Below the pieces are notes generated by a model. That model searched no databases. It was given only the letters and a program-made list of their open reading frames with translations, and was not told the DNA's origin. The translations under genes and the position numbers were made by a program. 64,000 nucleotides of DNA from Paenisporosarcina sp050269735 (GTDB lineage Bacteria; Bacillota; Bacilli; Bacillales_A; Planococcaceae), in the NCBI RefSeq assembly GCF_050269735.1, contig NZ_JBNNIX010000001.1:744001-808000 (forward strand). The letters run 5' to 3'. Positions 25,187-34,333 of this stretch are shown here, piece after piece (position 1 is the stretch's first letter; every line of letters begins with the position of its first letter).

Positions 25187-26833
25187 TTAATTGCCCAAGA
25201 TAGAAAGAATCCCTTTTAATGCGGTTTGATCTGACCAAACATTCATAATGCAAGTAGAAGTCAACTTAAGGTCATCAGAAACATTCAAGTTGCTAGCATT
25301 TGTTTTAATAACGAAACCGGTAAGTTCTTGGATTTCGAATATTTCATTTAACTTATTTAGTTGATTACTAGATAGAGTAGAGTTGTTTCCCATGATCACT
25401 CCGTCTAATCCACCATATTGCAGGATTGCTTTTTGAATGGATTGTTCAATGCTGTCATTATGATCGACTAGTAATAGTTGAGTACGATATGTGTCACGAA
25501 TAATGCCAAGGCTTTCAGTGTAATTGGCTAACACAATTGCATGGGCACCTTTTTCTAACACTTTCTCTAACACTGATTCTTCTTGCTGGTCACTTACGCC
25601 AATAAAGAACAAGATATAGCCAGCTAAATTTGGAACAGGGGATGAAAGACTTAACTTGTATAATTCTAGTGGCCAATAGTCGATATCGAATGCCTGTTCT
25701 TCTGTAAGGTTTCTACTAGAGTTAAACATGTCGAGAACATTTGCAGCACCTTCGTGAGAGTGCTTTGCAATCTCTGTATTTCTTTGGGCTTCTTTTAAAG
25801 AGATTCCCGCTCCAAAACACCCAAGGCCAGGAATTAGACCCACCTTTGGATTGATATTTCCATGCATATCAAACCCTTTTGGGAGTCTTTCCAGGTACTT
25901 ATTAAAGTATTTTTTATACGCCTCTTGAAAGGATTGGATGGTTTCTTTACAATCGTCGACCTCTGAAATAACAAGTGAGTCTTTTCCAATTCTTAAAATG
26001 TGTTCCAGTGTTGATCTTCCACCGGTTGCGATTTGTATAACATCATTTCGGTTTGCTAAATTCAATTGTTCCTCATCTATCGTAATAATTTGTTTCTGGT
26101 TCAGAGAGAGCTGACCACGCAAACGAAGTAGAAGTTTCTCGATTTGATCAGTTTTTAACTTAAGATGAATAGTCGTATCTTTTTTTGTTTTATGATTCTT
26201 TATATACTCTTGAGCTTTCTTTTCTAACTCGATCGTTTTTAAATAAGATTCTTCATGAGTATTACCCCAAGTGACAAGTCCATGATGCTCCAAAACGACC
26301 GCATATTTATCTGAAAACTGTTGGACAATCTTTGAAAGCATGAATCCAGGGCGATAATAGGGGACAAAGGCAACGTCATTTCCTAAAGCTTCATGAATGA
26401 CTTCTTCAGCATTCCCGTGATTTGTTAATGTACAAATTGCATCCGAGTGAACATGGTCGATATGTAGAGCTTCAATAAAAGCATGAAGTAATGTTTCAAT
26501 TGAAGGTCTACGTTCAGCAGCGCTTACCATACTCTTTGCAAGGTAGTCCACCATTTCCTCATCAGACATATCATCTCGATCTAATAAGGGAAGTAATTCT
26601 TCCAGATAGAGACCGGAAAAGTCTTGTTCGGTAATACTTTTTAGATCACATCCGCTTCCTTTAATTCGTAGAATTGTATGTTTTTTACCCAAGTGGTCTG
26701 TTTCAATAATCTTGCTGGAGGTATTCCCCCCACCATATAATACGAGATTTGGATCGCTACCTAATAATCTTGATCGATTGACCAACTTGCTGATTTCATT
26801 TTCTCCTGGTATCGTAAATCCTTGTGTACCCAT
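25187..26833 (-). CDS. Class II aldolase family protein in the lsr operon (LsrF position)
   Basis: A 548-aa protein. The first 300 residues are a class II (adducin-type) aldolase: LRIKGSGCDLKSI, ALHIDHVHSDAIC (metal His pair) and EHHGLVTWGNTHEESY (third His). The C-terminal 200 residues (KHSHEGAANVLDMFNSSRNL onward) match the linker and a shortened end of the bifunctional aldolase/short-chain dehydrogenase (RhaD/RhaEW-like) family. No Rossmann GxxxGxG is visible, so the SDR half seems degenerate. It is the last gene of lsrACDB and holds the place of lsrF, so it may process phospho-AI-2. AAGGAGG precedes ATG 26833. Family is sure; substrate is inferred. Confidence 0.85.
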   Translation of the reverse strand: MGTQGFTIPGENEISKLVNRSRLLGSDPNLVLYGGGNTSSKIIETDHLGKKHTILRIKGSGCDLKSITEQDFSGLYLEELLPLLDRDDMSDEEMVDYLAKSMVSAAERRPSIETLLHAFIEALHIDHVHSDAICTLTNHGNAEEVIHEALGNDVAFVPYYRPGFMLSKIVQQFSDKYAVVLEHHGLVTWGNTHEESYLKTIELEKKAQEYIKNHKTKKDTTIHLKLKTDQIEKLLLRLRGQLSLNQKQIITIDEEQLNLANRNDVIQIATGGRSTLEHILRIGKDSLVISEVDDCKETIQSFQEAYKKYFNKYLERLPKGFDMHGNINPKVGLIPGLGCFGAGISLKEAQRNTEIAKHSHEGAANVLDMFNSSRNLTEEQAFDIDYWPLELYKLSLSSPVPNLAGYILFFIGVSDQQEESVLEKVLEKGAHAIVLANYTESLGIIRDTYRTQLLLVDHNDSIEQSIQKAILQYGGLDGVIMGNNSTLSSNQLNKLNEIFEIQELTGFVIKTNASNLNVSDDLKLTSTCIMNVWSDQTALKGILSILGN

Positions 26834-26880
26834 GAAAATTCCTCCTTCATAGAATTTGATTTAAGGGGATTGAAACAAGA

Positions 26881-26920
26881 TAAGAGTAGAAATTTTAATT
26901 AAATAAAATTTCTACTCTTA
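26881..26920 (-). promoter_or_regulatory. Perfect 17-bp stem-loop between lsrB and the aldolase gene
   Basis: TAAGAGTAGAAATTTTA and its exact inverted copy flank a 6-base loop. On the minus strand it follows the lsrB stop by 13 bases and lacks a T-run, so it may protect the lsrB 3' end or attenuate read-through rather than fully terminate. Confidence 0.6.
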
Positions 26921-26933
26921 CGAACAAGTTTAC

Positions 26934-27998
26934 TTAGAAGTCATAATCGTCAACATTTTCCTTCGTAAATATAACGCGTTCAGGTAATAAAATAATCCCA
27001 CTATCAGCAGCGGTATACTCGTATCCTTGAATAGAGTTCGGCTCAATTGTAACTTCTCCGATACCAGGCACTTCAAATGTATCTCCTACTTTTAATTCTT
27101 TCCCCTCAACCGTCATTAAGTAAGCTGTATAAGCAGCAATAGCGCCTTGCTTTTTAACATCCCATAAGCCAAATTGTTTAACTGTATCCCGTTTGACATA
27201 GTCTCTCATGACATTGGGAGTGGAGAATCCAGTGATAATGACTTTTCCATCCATACTTAGGTTCTCTGCGGCTTGTGCCATTGCAGGTAATGCAGTGGCA
27301 TCCGGAGCAAAAACGATATCAATATCAGGATATGTTTTCAAGATACCTTCGCCAACTGTAAGGGATTTTTGTGCGTCATTTTCACCAAATTGTGTCGTAA
27401 CGATTTCCCAACCTGGGTGTTTTTCGGCAATATAAGCCTTCGCTTTTTCAACCCACTGATTTTGGTCAGTAACAGTCGGACTTGAATAGAAAAAGGCAAC
27501 TTTCGCTTTTTCTTTTTTCAATTGATCCGCACCCATATTCACTAATAGTTCCCCTAATTGCTCAGGAGTTCCTTGGTTAATATAAAAAGATCTGTGCTCA
27601 GGATTTACATCTGAATCCCAAGTGATAACTTTCACACCACGTTCTTTTGCACGGTCCAAAGCTTGATTCAACCCATCGACAGAAGTCGAAGAGATCATTA
27701 GTGCGTTGTAACCTTGATTGACAAAGTTATTAATATACTTTACTTGCTCCGCAACAGATGCTTCACTAGGACCGTCGTATTTTAGTTGTACATCTAGAGA
27801 ATCCGCCATTTCCTTGGCGCCAATACCACCAGATGTAAAGAAACCAACACCAGTTAATTTTGGAATGAAGGCTAATTTAACATCCTCTTTCTTGATGGTT
27901 TCATTTTCCTTCGGAGTTGCATCATTTCCAAAGCAACCGGACATAATGACCAGCATTATTGCGGTGATGAACATCAAAAGCAATTTATTTCTTTTCAT
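26934..27998 (-). CDS. lsrB: Autoinducer-2 ABC transporter substrate-binding lipoprotein LsrB
   Basis: Extracytoplasmic AI-2 receptor. Residues 1-22 are a lipoprotein signal ending in the lipobox MSGC. The mature part is strikingly like E. coli LsrB: IPKLTGVGFFTSGG, NNFVNQGYNALMIS, TWDSD, FFYSSPTVTDQNQW, HPGWEIVTTQFGENDAQKSL, GFSTPNVMRDYV and the ending ILLPERVIFTKEN. The residues known to bind AI-2 in LsrB (Lys in IPKL, Asp in TWDSD, Asp-Gln in TDQNQW, and Pro/Ala near APDATALPA) are all present, which separates it from ribose or rhamnose binders. AAAGGAGG precedes ATG 27998. Confidence 0.93.
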   Translation of the reverse strand: MKRNKLLLMFITAIMLVIMSGCFGNDATPKENETIKKEDVKLAFIPKLTGVGFFTSGGIGAKEMADSLDVQLKYDGPSEASVAEQVKYINNFVNQGYNALMISSTSVDGLNQALDRAKERGVKVITWDSDVNPEHRSFYINQGTPEQLGELLVNMGADQLKKEKAKVAFFYSSPTVTDQNQWVEKAKAYIAEKHPGWEIVTTQFGENDAQKSLTVGEGILKTYPDIDIVFAPDATALPAMAQAAENLSMDGKVIITGFSTPNVMRDYVKRDTVKQFGLWDVKKQGAIAAYTAYLMTVEGKELKVGDTFEVPGIGEVTIEPNSIQGYEYTAADSGIILLPERVIFTKENVDDYDF

Positions 27999-28022
27999 AA
28001 AACGCTTTCCTCCTTTATATTT

Positions 28023-29024
28023 TTAATTCCTTTGTTCTCTGCACTTTTTTTTGTAAAATAGCTGTTTAATATAATTTAAGTCTATTTGTCTCATTAGGAC
28101 GGCTACTATTAGCATTACTCCAACAACAATAGTTGTTTGTTCGCTTGGCATTCCCGAGAGTTGAAGACCGTAATTCATCATTCCAACGACAATACTTGCA
28201 ATTGCTGTACCTAAAACTGTACCCCGTCCTCCTAAAATACTAGTTCCACCAAGCACGACTGCCGTAATGACTGGTAAAATGGCTTGCGTACCTAAATCAG
28301 ATCTTGCAGAACTGAAATAAGATGTTAATATTGCACCGCTTATACCACCTCCTAAACCTGCTAAAATGTAGGTGCTTAATACGATCCATTTGGTTGCAAT
28401 ACCACTATATTTAGCAGCCTTACTATTGATGCCGACTAAATATACATTGCGTCCATACTTAGTAAGGTGGAGTAAACCACCAAAAAACAGTAAGATAAAT
28501 AGCATTAACCACATTGAATTTGGAAGACCAAATGTTATTCCGTTCGCGATTTGAACGAACGAGGTTGGAAATCCACTAATCCCTTCATATCCTGTAGCAC
28601 TGGAGCCGCCTGAAATGACAAGGGCGATTCCTGCGAACAAAAACATGGTTCCTAATGTAACAACGAGAGGCTGTACATCGGTAAATGCTACGATTAAACC
28701 ATTCAGTAAACCGGCTAAAGCACAAATAAATATGGCGATGATGAGAGCTATCCAGACATTGAGACCCCCCAGCCAAAGAACGCCAATCGTAATTGAGGAC
28801 AACCCCATGATTGAACCTACAGAAACATCGATACCACCAGTGATAATAACAAAAGTCATAGGAATGGCTGCGAGTCCAATATAAGCAAAGTCATTCATAC
28901 TGAATAATAAGTTTTGTAAATTTAAGAAACCTGGAGTAAGTATGCTGAAAAAAAGTAATTCCCCTATTAAAAACACAAACAGGAAAAGCTCCCATTTAAG
29001 TAAGCGCTTTAGTTTGCTTTTCAT
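28023..29024 (-). CDS. lsrD: AI-2 ABC transporter permease LsrD
   Basis: A 333-aa membrane protein of the RbsC/LsrD family (BPD_transp_2), with about 9-10 segments. GGIDVSVGSIMGLSSI (residues 63-78) and the VVLGGTSILGGRGTVLGT loop are characteristic. The order lsrA, permease 1, permease 2, lsrB matches enterobacterial lsrACDB, so this one takes the LsrD position. Its 5' end overlaps the preceding permease gene by 29 bases, with GGAGG inside that gene. It forms the channel together with LsrC. Confidence 0.88.
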   Translation of the reverse strand: MKSKLKRLLKWELFLFVFLIGELLFFSILTPGFLNLQNLLFSMNDFAYIGLAAIPMTFVIITGGIDVSVGSIMGLSSITIGVLWLGGLNVWIALIIAIFICALAGLLNGLIVAFTDVQPLVVTLGTMFLFAGIALVISGGSSATGYEGISGFPTSFVQIANGITFGLPNSMWLMLFILLFFGGLLHLTKYGRNVYLVGINSKAAKYSGIATKWIVLSTYILAGLGGGISGAILTSYFSSARSDLGTQAILPVITAVVLGGTSILGGRGTVLGTAIASIVVGMMNYGLQLSGMPSEQTTIVVGVMLIVAVLMRQIDLNYIKQLFYKKKCREQRN

Positions 29025-30033
29025 GTTTACTTTCCTCCAAAGTGATTTTCTTTTGACTCAAATTCTTTAAGTTTTTATGTGTACCTTTTTTAAGTCGTTT
29101 TTGGAACTGTGAATCTCCCACGACGATTAATAGGAGTAATAAACCTGAAATAGCACTATTCCAATAAGCTGGCATTTTCATATAGACAAGAGAACTATTG
29201 ATGATCGTGAAGAAAATGGCTCCTAGTCCAGCTCCTACGACACTCCCAATTCCACCAGATAGACTAACTCCTCCTAACACAGCCGCCGCAATAACTTGAA
29301 GTTCAATACCACTACCAGTTTGGTTCGTAACGAAACCAATATTCATTACATAGATTAGACTGGCGAGAGATGCTGATATACCAGATAGAATATAAGCAAG
29401 AACTTTAACAATGTTTACCGGTAAACCCACTAATTCTGCACCATCTGCATTATCACCAACTGCATAAAAGTATCGACCGAATTTTGTTTTTGACAAAAAG
29501 AGATACGAAATAAAAATTAATAATGCACCAATCCAAATGGGTAGGGGGATACTCAATACTTCTAATCTCGCAAATTTTTTATAGTAATTAGGTATATCTT
29601 CAATCCACATTCCTTTTGTATATAGGAGCATAATGCCGCGTACAATTCCCAACATTCCTAAAGTCATAATGATCGCGGGTATTTTCAAATAAGATACTCC
29701 AATTCCATTAATTAGACCGATACCTGCACCAACGCAAATGACGATAAATATAACAAAACCTAAATTTGCTCCACTTGTAAGAAGAGTTCCGCAAACTGCT
29801 GCTGATAAACCCATAATCGAACCGACAGAAACATCAATATTTGATGTGAGAAGGACGAAAGACTGCCCTATAGCCAGTATCAATAAAATAATACTTCCAT
29901 TTAACAGTAAAACGATCGTGTCCGTGGATGTAAATTCGCTATTGATAGATCCAACAAAAAGAAAGTAAATGACCATTAATATGATGATGGATAATTCTCT
30001 CACTTGAATCGCTTTTGCCAGTATTGACTTCAT
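28996..30033 (-). CDS. lsrC: AI-2 ABC transporter permease LsrC
   Basis: A 345-aa permease of the same family: TSNIDVSVGSIMGLSAAVCG (about residues 63-82) and VLGGVSLSGGIGSVVGAGLG. Its start overlaps the lsrA stop in an ATGA arrangement (30030-30033), a sign of translational coupling, and AAAGGAG lies 10 bases before. The C-terminus carries a short basic cytoplasmic tail rich in Lys. By position it is the LsrC equivalent. Confidence 0.88.
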   Translation of the reverse strand: MKSILAKAIQVRELSIIILMVIYFLFVGSINSEFTSTDTIVLLLNGSIILLILAIGQSFVLLTSNIDVSVGSIMGLSAAVCGTLLTSGANLGFVIFIVICVGAGIGLINGIGVSYLKIPAIIMTLGMLGIVRGIMLLYTKGMWIEDIPNYYKKFARLEVLSIPLPIWIGALLIFISYLFLSKTKFGRYFYAVGDNADGAELVGLPVNIVKVLAYILSGISASLASLIYVMNIGFVTNQTGSGIELQVIAAAVLGGVSLSGGIGSVVGAGLGAIFFTIINSSLVYMKMPAYWNSAISGLLLLLIVVGDSQFQKRLKKGTHKNLKNLSQKKITLEESKHEKQTKALT

Positions 30034-31556
30034 GAGGGCAACTCCTTTTTTATTCCAAATGCTGCTGAAGTTATGCTGTCGACCGAAATTTGTCCTTTCT
30101 TAATTTCTTTCTCAATTAACCCCTCATGTATCACAAGTACTCGGTCGCTTAGTTCTACAATTTCTTCTGAGTCAGATGAAATTAGCAATACAGCTAATCC
30201 TTTTTCTTTCAACTGATTGATAATGCCATATATGTCCGCTCTTGCACTAGCGTCAATACCACGTGTCGGTTCATCCAAAATAATCACTTTAGGCTCGGTG
30301 GCTAAGTATTTTGCAAGTACTACTTTTTGCTGGTTTCCACCAGATAAATCGCTCAGTTCTTGCTTAGTTCCATCTGTTTTTATTTTGAGATCTTCAACAT
30401 ACTTCTTGGTGATTGTGTCTTCTTCTTTAGATGAAATAAAGATTCCTTGTAGCCGATCTAATAGTGTTGAGGTTATATTTTTTCGAACGGATGTAATTCT
30501 GAAAATTCCATGAGCATGACGATCTTCTGGAACATAAGCCATCCCAAGATTAATTACTTTTTTTATGGAAAGTCTTTTTATTTTTGTTCCGTTCAATTCA
30601 ATTGTGCCGGATTCGTATGGTTCGATCCCGTAGATTGCTTCAGCTATTTCTGTTCTACCCGCACCAACAACACCTGCTATTCCCAATACTTCCCCTTCAT
30701 GAACGGAAAATGAGATATGTTGAAATTTCTTTCCGCAAAGAGAATCTACTTTCAAGATTGGTTTTCCGATTTGTTCTACAAATCTGTTTTTGTTCTCATT
30801 AAGAGTGGAACTATCTCGTTTATTATCCTTAAGTAAATTAAGTTTCATATTTGTGGGGACTAAACCATCCAACAAACGCTCATAGGTAAACTCTGAAATA
30901 GGACCTTGGGCAGAAATCTTACCATCTCTTAATACTGCAACTGAGTGAGACAACATAAAGATTTCAGAGAAACGATGTGTTATATAAATAATGCCAATGC
31001 CGTTATCGGAAAGTTGCTTTATATTATCAAACAAAGAATTAATTTCATTGTTCGTCAATGTGGACGTCGGTTCGTCCAAAATTAATATTTGAGCGTCACG
31101 GACAAGTCCACGTAATATTTCAACCAGTTGTTGTTCTGCAATGGATAAGGATAACCCTAATTGGTTAATGTCAATATCCCACCGAACCCTTTCGATTACC
31201 TGTAATATTTTAGTTCTTTGTTCTTTTAATTTTCCTTTAAGCCCAATCGTGATATTTTCTTCAATCGTCATATTTGGAAAAATTAAAGGTTCTTGAGGAA
31301 CTAAGTAAATGCCGTGTTTATGTGCATCACTTGGATTGGAAAAGCGTACGGCTTTTCCCTTAATCAGCATTTCTCCACTATCAGCCTTATAAAGACCAGT
31401 AATAATTTTCATTAATGTTGATTTCCCAGCACCATTTCCACCGACCATCGCGTAAATTTCGCCTTTTTTCAAAGCAAAGTTAACGCCGAGTAGAACATGA
31501 TTGCCGTTAAATTGTTTATGAAGATCTTTGATTTCTAATAAACACTCATTTCCCAA
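30030..31556 (-). CDS. lsrA: AI-2 import ATP-binding protein LsrA
   Basis: A 508-aa double ABC ATPase of the sugar type (RbsA/LsrA). First domain: Walker A GGNGAGKST (about residues 39-47), signature LSIAEQQLVEI and Walker B ILILDEPTSTLT. Second domain: GVVGAGRTE (a typical degenerate Walker A), DLSGGNQQKVVLAKYL and VIILDEPTRGID. It powers uptake through LsrCD. The start is TTG 31556, 10 bases after AAAGGAG; no in-frame ATG fits. First gene of the minus-strand operon. Confidence 0.92.
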   Translation of the reverse strand: MGNECLLEIKDLHKQFNGNHVLLGVNFALKKGEIYAMVGGNGAGKSTLMKIITGLYKADSGEMLIKGKAVRFSNPSDAHKHGIYLVPQEPLIFPNMTIEENITIGLKGKLKEQRTKILQVIERVRWDIDINQLGLSLSIAEQQLVEILRGLVRDAQILILDEPTSTLTNNEINSLFDNIKQLSDNGIGIIYITHRFSEIFMLSHSVAVLRDGKISAQGPISEFTYERLLDGLVPTNMKLNLLKDNKRDSSTLNENKNRFVEQIGKPILKVDSLCGKKFQHISFSVHEGEVLGIAGVVGAGRTEIAEAIYGIEPYESGTIELNGTKIKRLSIKKVINLGMAYVPEDRHAHGIFRITSVRKNITSTLLDRLQGIFISSKEEDTITKKYVEDLKIKTDGTKQELSDLSGGNQQKVVLAKYLATEPKVIILDEPTRGIDASARADIYGIINQLKEKGLAVLLISSDSEEIVELSDRVLVIHEGLIEKEIKKGQISVDSITSAAFGIKKELPS

Positions 31557-31579
31557 GTGAATCCGTCTCCTTTCACAAA

Positions 31580-31795
31580 TTGAACATTTAATAAAAACGA
31601 ATTACTTTTGTTCTGTCATTAGTGTATGCATTTGTTTCGGTTAATTTAATTTTATGTTTTGGAAAACACTTACATAAGTAAATAACCAAAAGAAATATTT
31701 GGGGAAATCCTTATTTTTATGCATATTAACAAATGTGTAAAAATAGAATAAATTTTAAAATTAATCATTTGTAATAAAAAAAATCAAATGTTCAA
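31580..31795. promoter_or_regulatory. Divergent lsrA / lsrR control region with paired half-sites
   Basis: TTGAACATTT (31580-31589) beside the lsrA ribosome-binding site and its exact inverted copy AAATGTTCAA (31786-31795) beside the lsrR one face each other across the region. ACAAATG (about 31731) and CATTTGT (about 31766) make a second inverted pair. These are candidate LsrR operators. A cre-like GGAAAACACTTACA with two mismatches lies near 31661. The rest is AT-rich promoter-like sequence. Confidence 0.45.
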
Positions 31796-31808
31796 AAGGA
31801 GGTGCATG

Positions 31809-32747
31809 ATGTTAACTCAAGAAGTATACATTGATTCATTAGCGACTAAAGTGGCTTGGTACTATTACAAAGAGAATTTGACACAAACAGAAATTGCCGA
31901 AATTATGGGATTAAATCGGGTTAAAGTTGTCCGGTTATTAGAAAAAGCAAGAATGGAAAATATTGTTCAATTTCATATTAAGGGGATTGAAGTAAACTGC
32001 TTGGAATGTAAGAAGTCATTGATTGAACAATATAATTTAGATGATGCAATAATTGTTCCTACACCAAAAAACAAAAAAGAAATTCGATTAACGTTAGCAA
32101 AAGCAGCCGCACAATTGCTTCAAGATATGATTATGGATAATGAACTTGTGGGGATGGGTTGGGGAGAAGCTGTTTCACATACGTTAAACAATCTCAACAT
32201 CGAATCATCAAGAAATATTTCGGTTGTAACATTAACAGGAGGTGTTAATAATTACATCCAAAAACGTAATAGTGGAATTAATCAGGGATTTAATGGCCCT
32301 ATTTACGCTATTCCATCTCCATTTATCACTTCAACTGAAGAAATCGCTGAGCAGTTTTTAACTGAACCGTCTGTTAAAGAAATTCTTGAACTTGCCTTAC
32401 TATCAAAATATGCAATTGTTGGAGTTGGTAGTTTATCTCAAGAAGCTACGATTTTCCAAGAAAATAAGCTGACACTTAATGAAGTTACAACTATAAAAAA
32501 TCTAAATGGTGTTGGGGATATCTTAGGACAGTTCTATGATCGAAATGGGAATCTTTTGGATATTCCATTACACAAAAGATTAATAGGTACTCATCTTAGT
32601 AAATTAAAAGAGATGAATGTCATTGCAGTTGCTGGGGGACAAGAAAAAGTACTAGCAATTTATGGAGCATTAAAAGGAGGATATATCTCAACATTAATTA
32701 CAGATGAAGAAACAGCAGTTCAATTGATTACGTTAAAGGGGGAATAA
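31809..32747 (+). CDS. lsrR: LsrR-type transcriptional regulator (SorC family)
   Basis: A 312-aa regulator. The N-terminal HTH reads YYYKENLTQTEIAEIMGLNR and VKVVRLLEKARME; the remainder is the SorC/DeoR sugar-phosphate-binding domain, with MGWGEAV, GGVNNYIQKRNSG and VAVAGGQEKVLAI-like elements. LsrR represses lsr genes until phospho-AI-2 binds (family knowledge). It is divergent from lsrACDB and just before lsrK, as in enterobacteria. ATG 31809 is 6 bases after AGGAGG; ATGs at 31806 and 31788 are in frame but poorly spaced. Confidence 0.9.
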   Translation: MLTQEVYIDSLATKVAWYYYKENLTQTEIAEIMGLNRVKVVRLLEKARMENIVQFHIKGIEVNCLECKKSLIEQYNLDDAIIVPTPKNKKEIRLTLAKAAAQLLQDMIMDNELVGMGWGEAVSHTLNNLNIESSRNISVVTLTGGVNNYIQKRNSGINQGFNGPIYAIPSPFITSTEEIAEQFLTEPSVKEILELALLSKYAIVGVGSLSQEATIFQENKLTLNEVTTIKNLNGVGDILGQFYDRNGNLLDIPLHKRLIGTHLSKLKEMNVIAVAGGQEKVLAIYGALKGGYISTLITDEETAVQLITLKGE

Positions 32748-32752
32748 AAGTA

Positions 32753-34318
32753 GTGGATTTTCTTCTAGCATTTGATGCGGGAACCGGTAGCGTTAGGGCT
32801 GTTTTGTATAACAACAACGGAGAACAAGTCTGTGTGGCACAGCAAGAATGGACCCATCTCTCAGATTCGAATTATCCAGGTTCAATGGATTTTGACTATA
32901 TTAATAACTGGAATGTCATTGTTCAGTGCATTACAGAAGTGTTAACAAAAGCAGCGATTGATCCAAAATTAATAAAAGCTGTTAGTTCCACCAGTATGCG
33001 AGAAGGATTTGTGCTATACGATAAAAGCGGACGAGAATTATGGGCATGTGCGAATGTAGACGCTCGTGCCGATCAAGAGGTAGCCACTCTAAAATTTAAA
33101 AATGGTCAATTGGAAAGAGACATATACAAATTGTCAGGCCAGACTTTTGCTTTAGGCGCTGTTCCGAGATTATTGTGGTTGAAAAACCATAAACCCGATA
33201 TATTTGAGAAAGTATGTTCCATTACGATGATAAATGATTGGATCTTATATAAGCTTTCTGGAGTACTTCAAATAGATCCTTCAAATGGATGTACAACTGG
33301 AATGTTTGATTTAATATCAAGAAAATGGTCCCATGACATATCCTTATTTTGCGATATCGATAAAAAAATCTTCACGAATGTAAATGAAGCAGGAACGATA
33401 ATTGGAAATATTAATTCTTCTGTAGCACAAACAACAGGGTTAAGTGAAGAAACATTGGTTGTGGCAGGAGGAGGAGATGCTCAACTAGCGTCAGTAGGCG
33501 TTGGTGCGATTGAAAAAGGTCAGGCAGTTGTTTCTGGGGGCTCTTTTTGGCAGCAGGAAGTAAACATCGATGTACCTATTGTTGATTCCAACAGTCGAGT
33601 TCGTATTAATTGTCATGCAGTTCCAAACTTATGGCAAATTGAAACAATTGCTTTTTTCCCAGGTGTTGTAACTCGTTGGTTTAGAGATAGTTTTTGTGAC
33701 AAAGAAATAGAGGAAGCAAATATAATGGGAAAAGATTTTTATGAAGTAATGGAAGAGAAGGCAAAAGATGTTCCTGTAGGTTCATATGGAGTCATCCCGA
33801 TTTTTTCTGATATTATGAACTTTATTTCTTGGAGACACGCTGCACCTTCCTTTATTAATTTGAGTCTGGATCAAAAAAAATCCGGAAAACACGTGTTATT
33901 TAGAGCACTGCAGGAAAATGCCGCAATGGTGACGTTGGGGAATTTTAAAATAATTGAAGAACTCACTGGATACTTTCCGAAAGAAGTGATTTTTGCAGGT
34001 GGAGCCTCTAAAGGAGAGTTATGGAGTCAAATTCTTGCGGATGTGCTAGGAATTAAGGTGAAAGTTCCGGAAATTAAGGAAGCCGCTGCTTTAGGAACAG
34101 CATTATATGCCGGAGTAGCTAGTGGCGTATTTGAGAGTATTTCCGAGGCTGTTCAACGAGTGGTCCAATGGGAAAGAGTATATGAACCTAACATGGAACA
34201 TCATAAAAAGTATCAAGAATTATATGAGACTTGGCGTAATGTGTATATCGAACAGTTAAAATTAGCTGATAAAAATATTACAGAGCATATGTGGAAGGCA
34301 CCGGGTCTTAATATTTGA
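32753..34318 (+). CDS. lsrK: Autoinducer-2 kinase LsrK (FGGY family)
   Basis: Phosphorylates AI-2 in the cytoplasm. The 521-aa protein follows E. coli LsrK along its length: FDAGTGSVRAVLY, PGSMDFD, SSTSMREGFVLYD, WACANVDARADQEV, QTFALGAVPRLLWL, MINDWILYKLSG, DPSNGCTTGMFDL, AGGGDAQLASVGVG, SGGSFWQQEVN, AAPSFINLSLD, ENAAMVT, FAGGASKGELWSQILADVLG and the end WKAPGL. This separates it from xylulose or erythritol kinases. It starts with GTG 32753, six bases after the lsrR stop. Confidence 0.93.
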   Translation: MDFLLAFDAGTGSVRAVLYNNNGEQVCVAQQEWTHLSDSNYPGSMDFDYINNWNVIVQCITEVLTKAAIDPKLIKAVSSTSMREGFVLYDKSGRELWACANVDARADQEVATLKFKNGQLERDIYKLSGQTFALGAVPRLLWLKNHKPDIFEKVCSITMINDWILYKLSGVLQIDPSNGCTTGMFDLISRKWSHDISLFCDIDKKIFTNVNEAGTIIGNINSSVAQTTGLSEETLVVAGGGDAQLASVGVGAIEKGQAVVSGGSFWQQEVNIDVPIVDSNSRVRINCHAVPNLWQIETIAFFPGVVTRWFRDSFCDKEIEEANIMGKDFYEVMEEKAKDVPVGSYGVIPIFSDIMNFISWRHAAPSFINLSLDQKKSGKHVLFRALQENAAMVTLGNFKIIEELTGYFPKEVIFAGGASKGELWSQILADVLGIKVKVPEIKEAAALGTALYAGVASGVFESISEAVQRVVQWERVYEPNMEHHKKYQELYETWRNVYIEQLKLADKNITEHMWKAPGLNI

Positions 34319-34333
34319 GGGGGGATGATAGAA

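Noticed and set aside
32753..34318. Reading the FGGY kinase as a xylulose or erythritol kinase
   Set aside because: Many segments match LsrK specifically, and the neighbouring binding protein keeps the AI-2 ligand residues.
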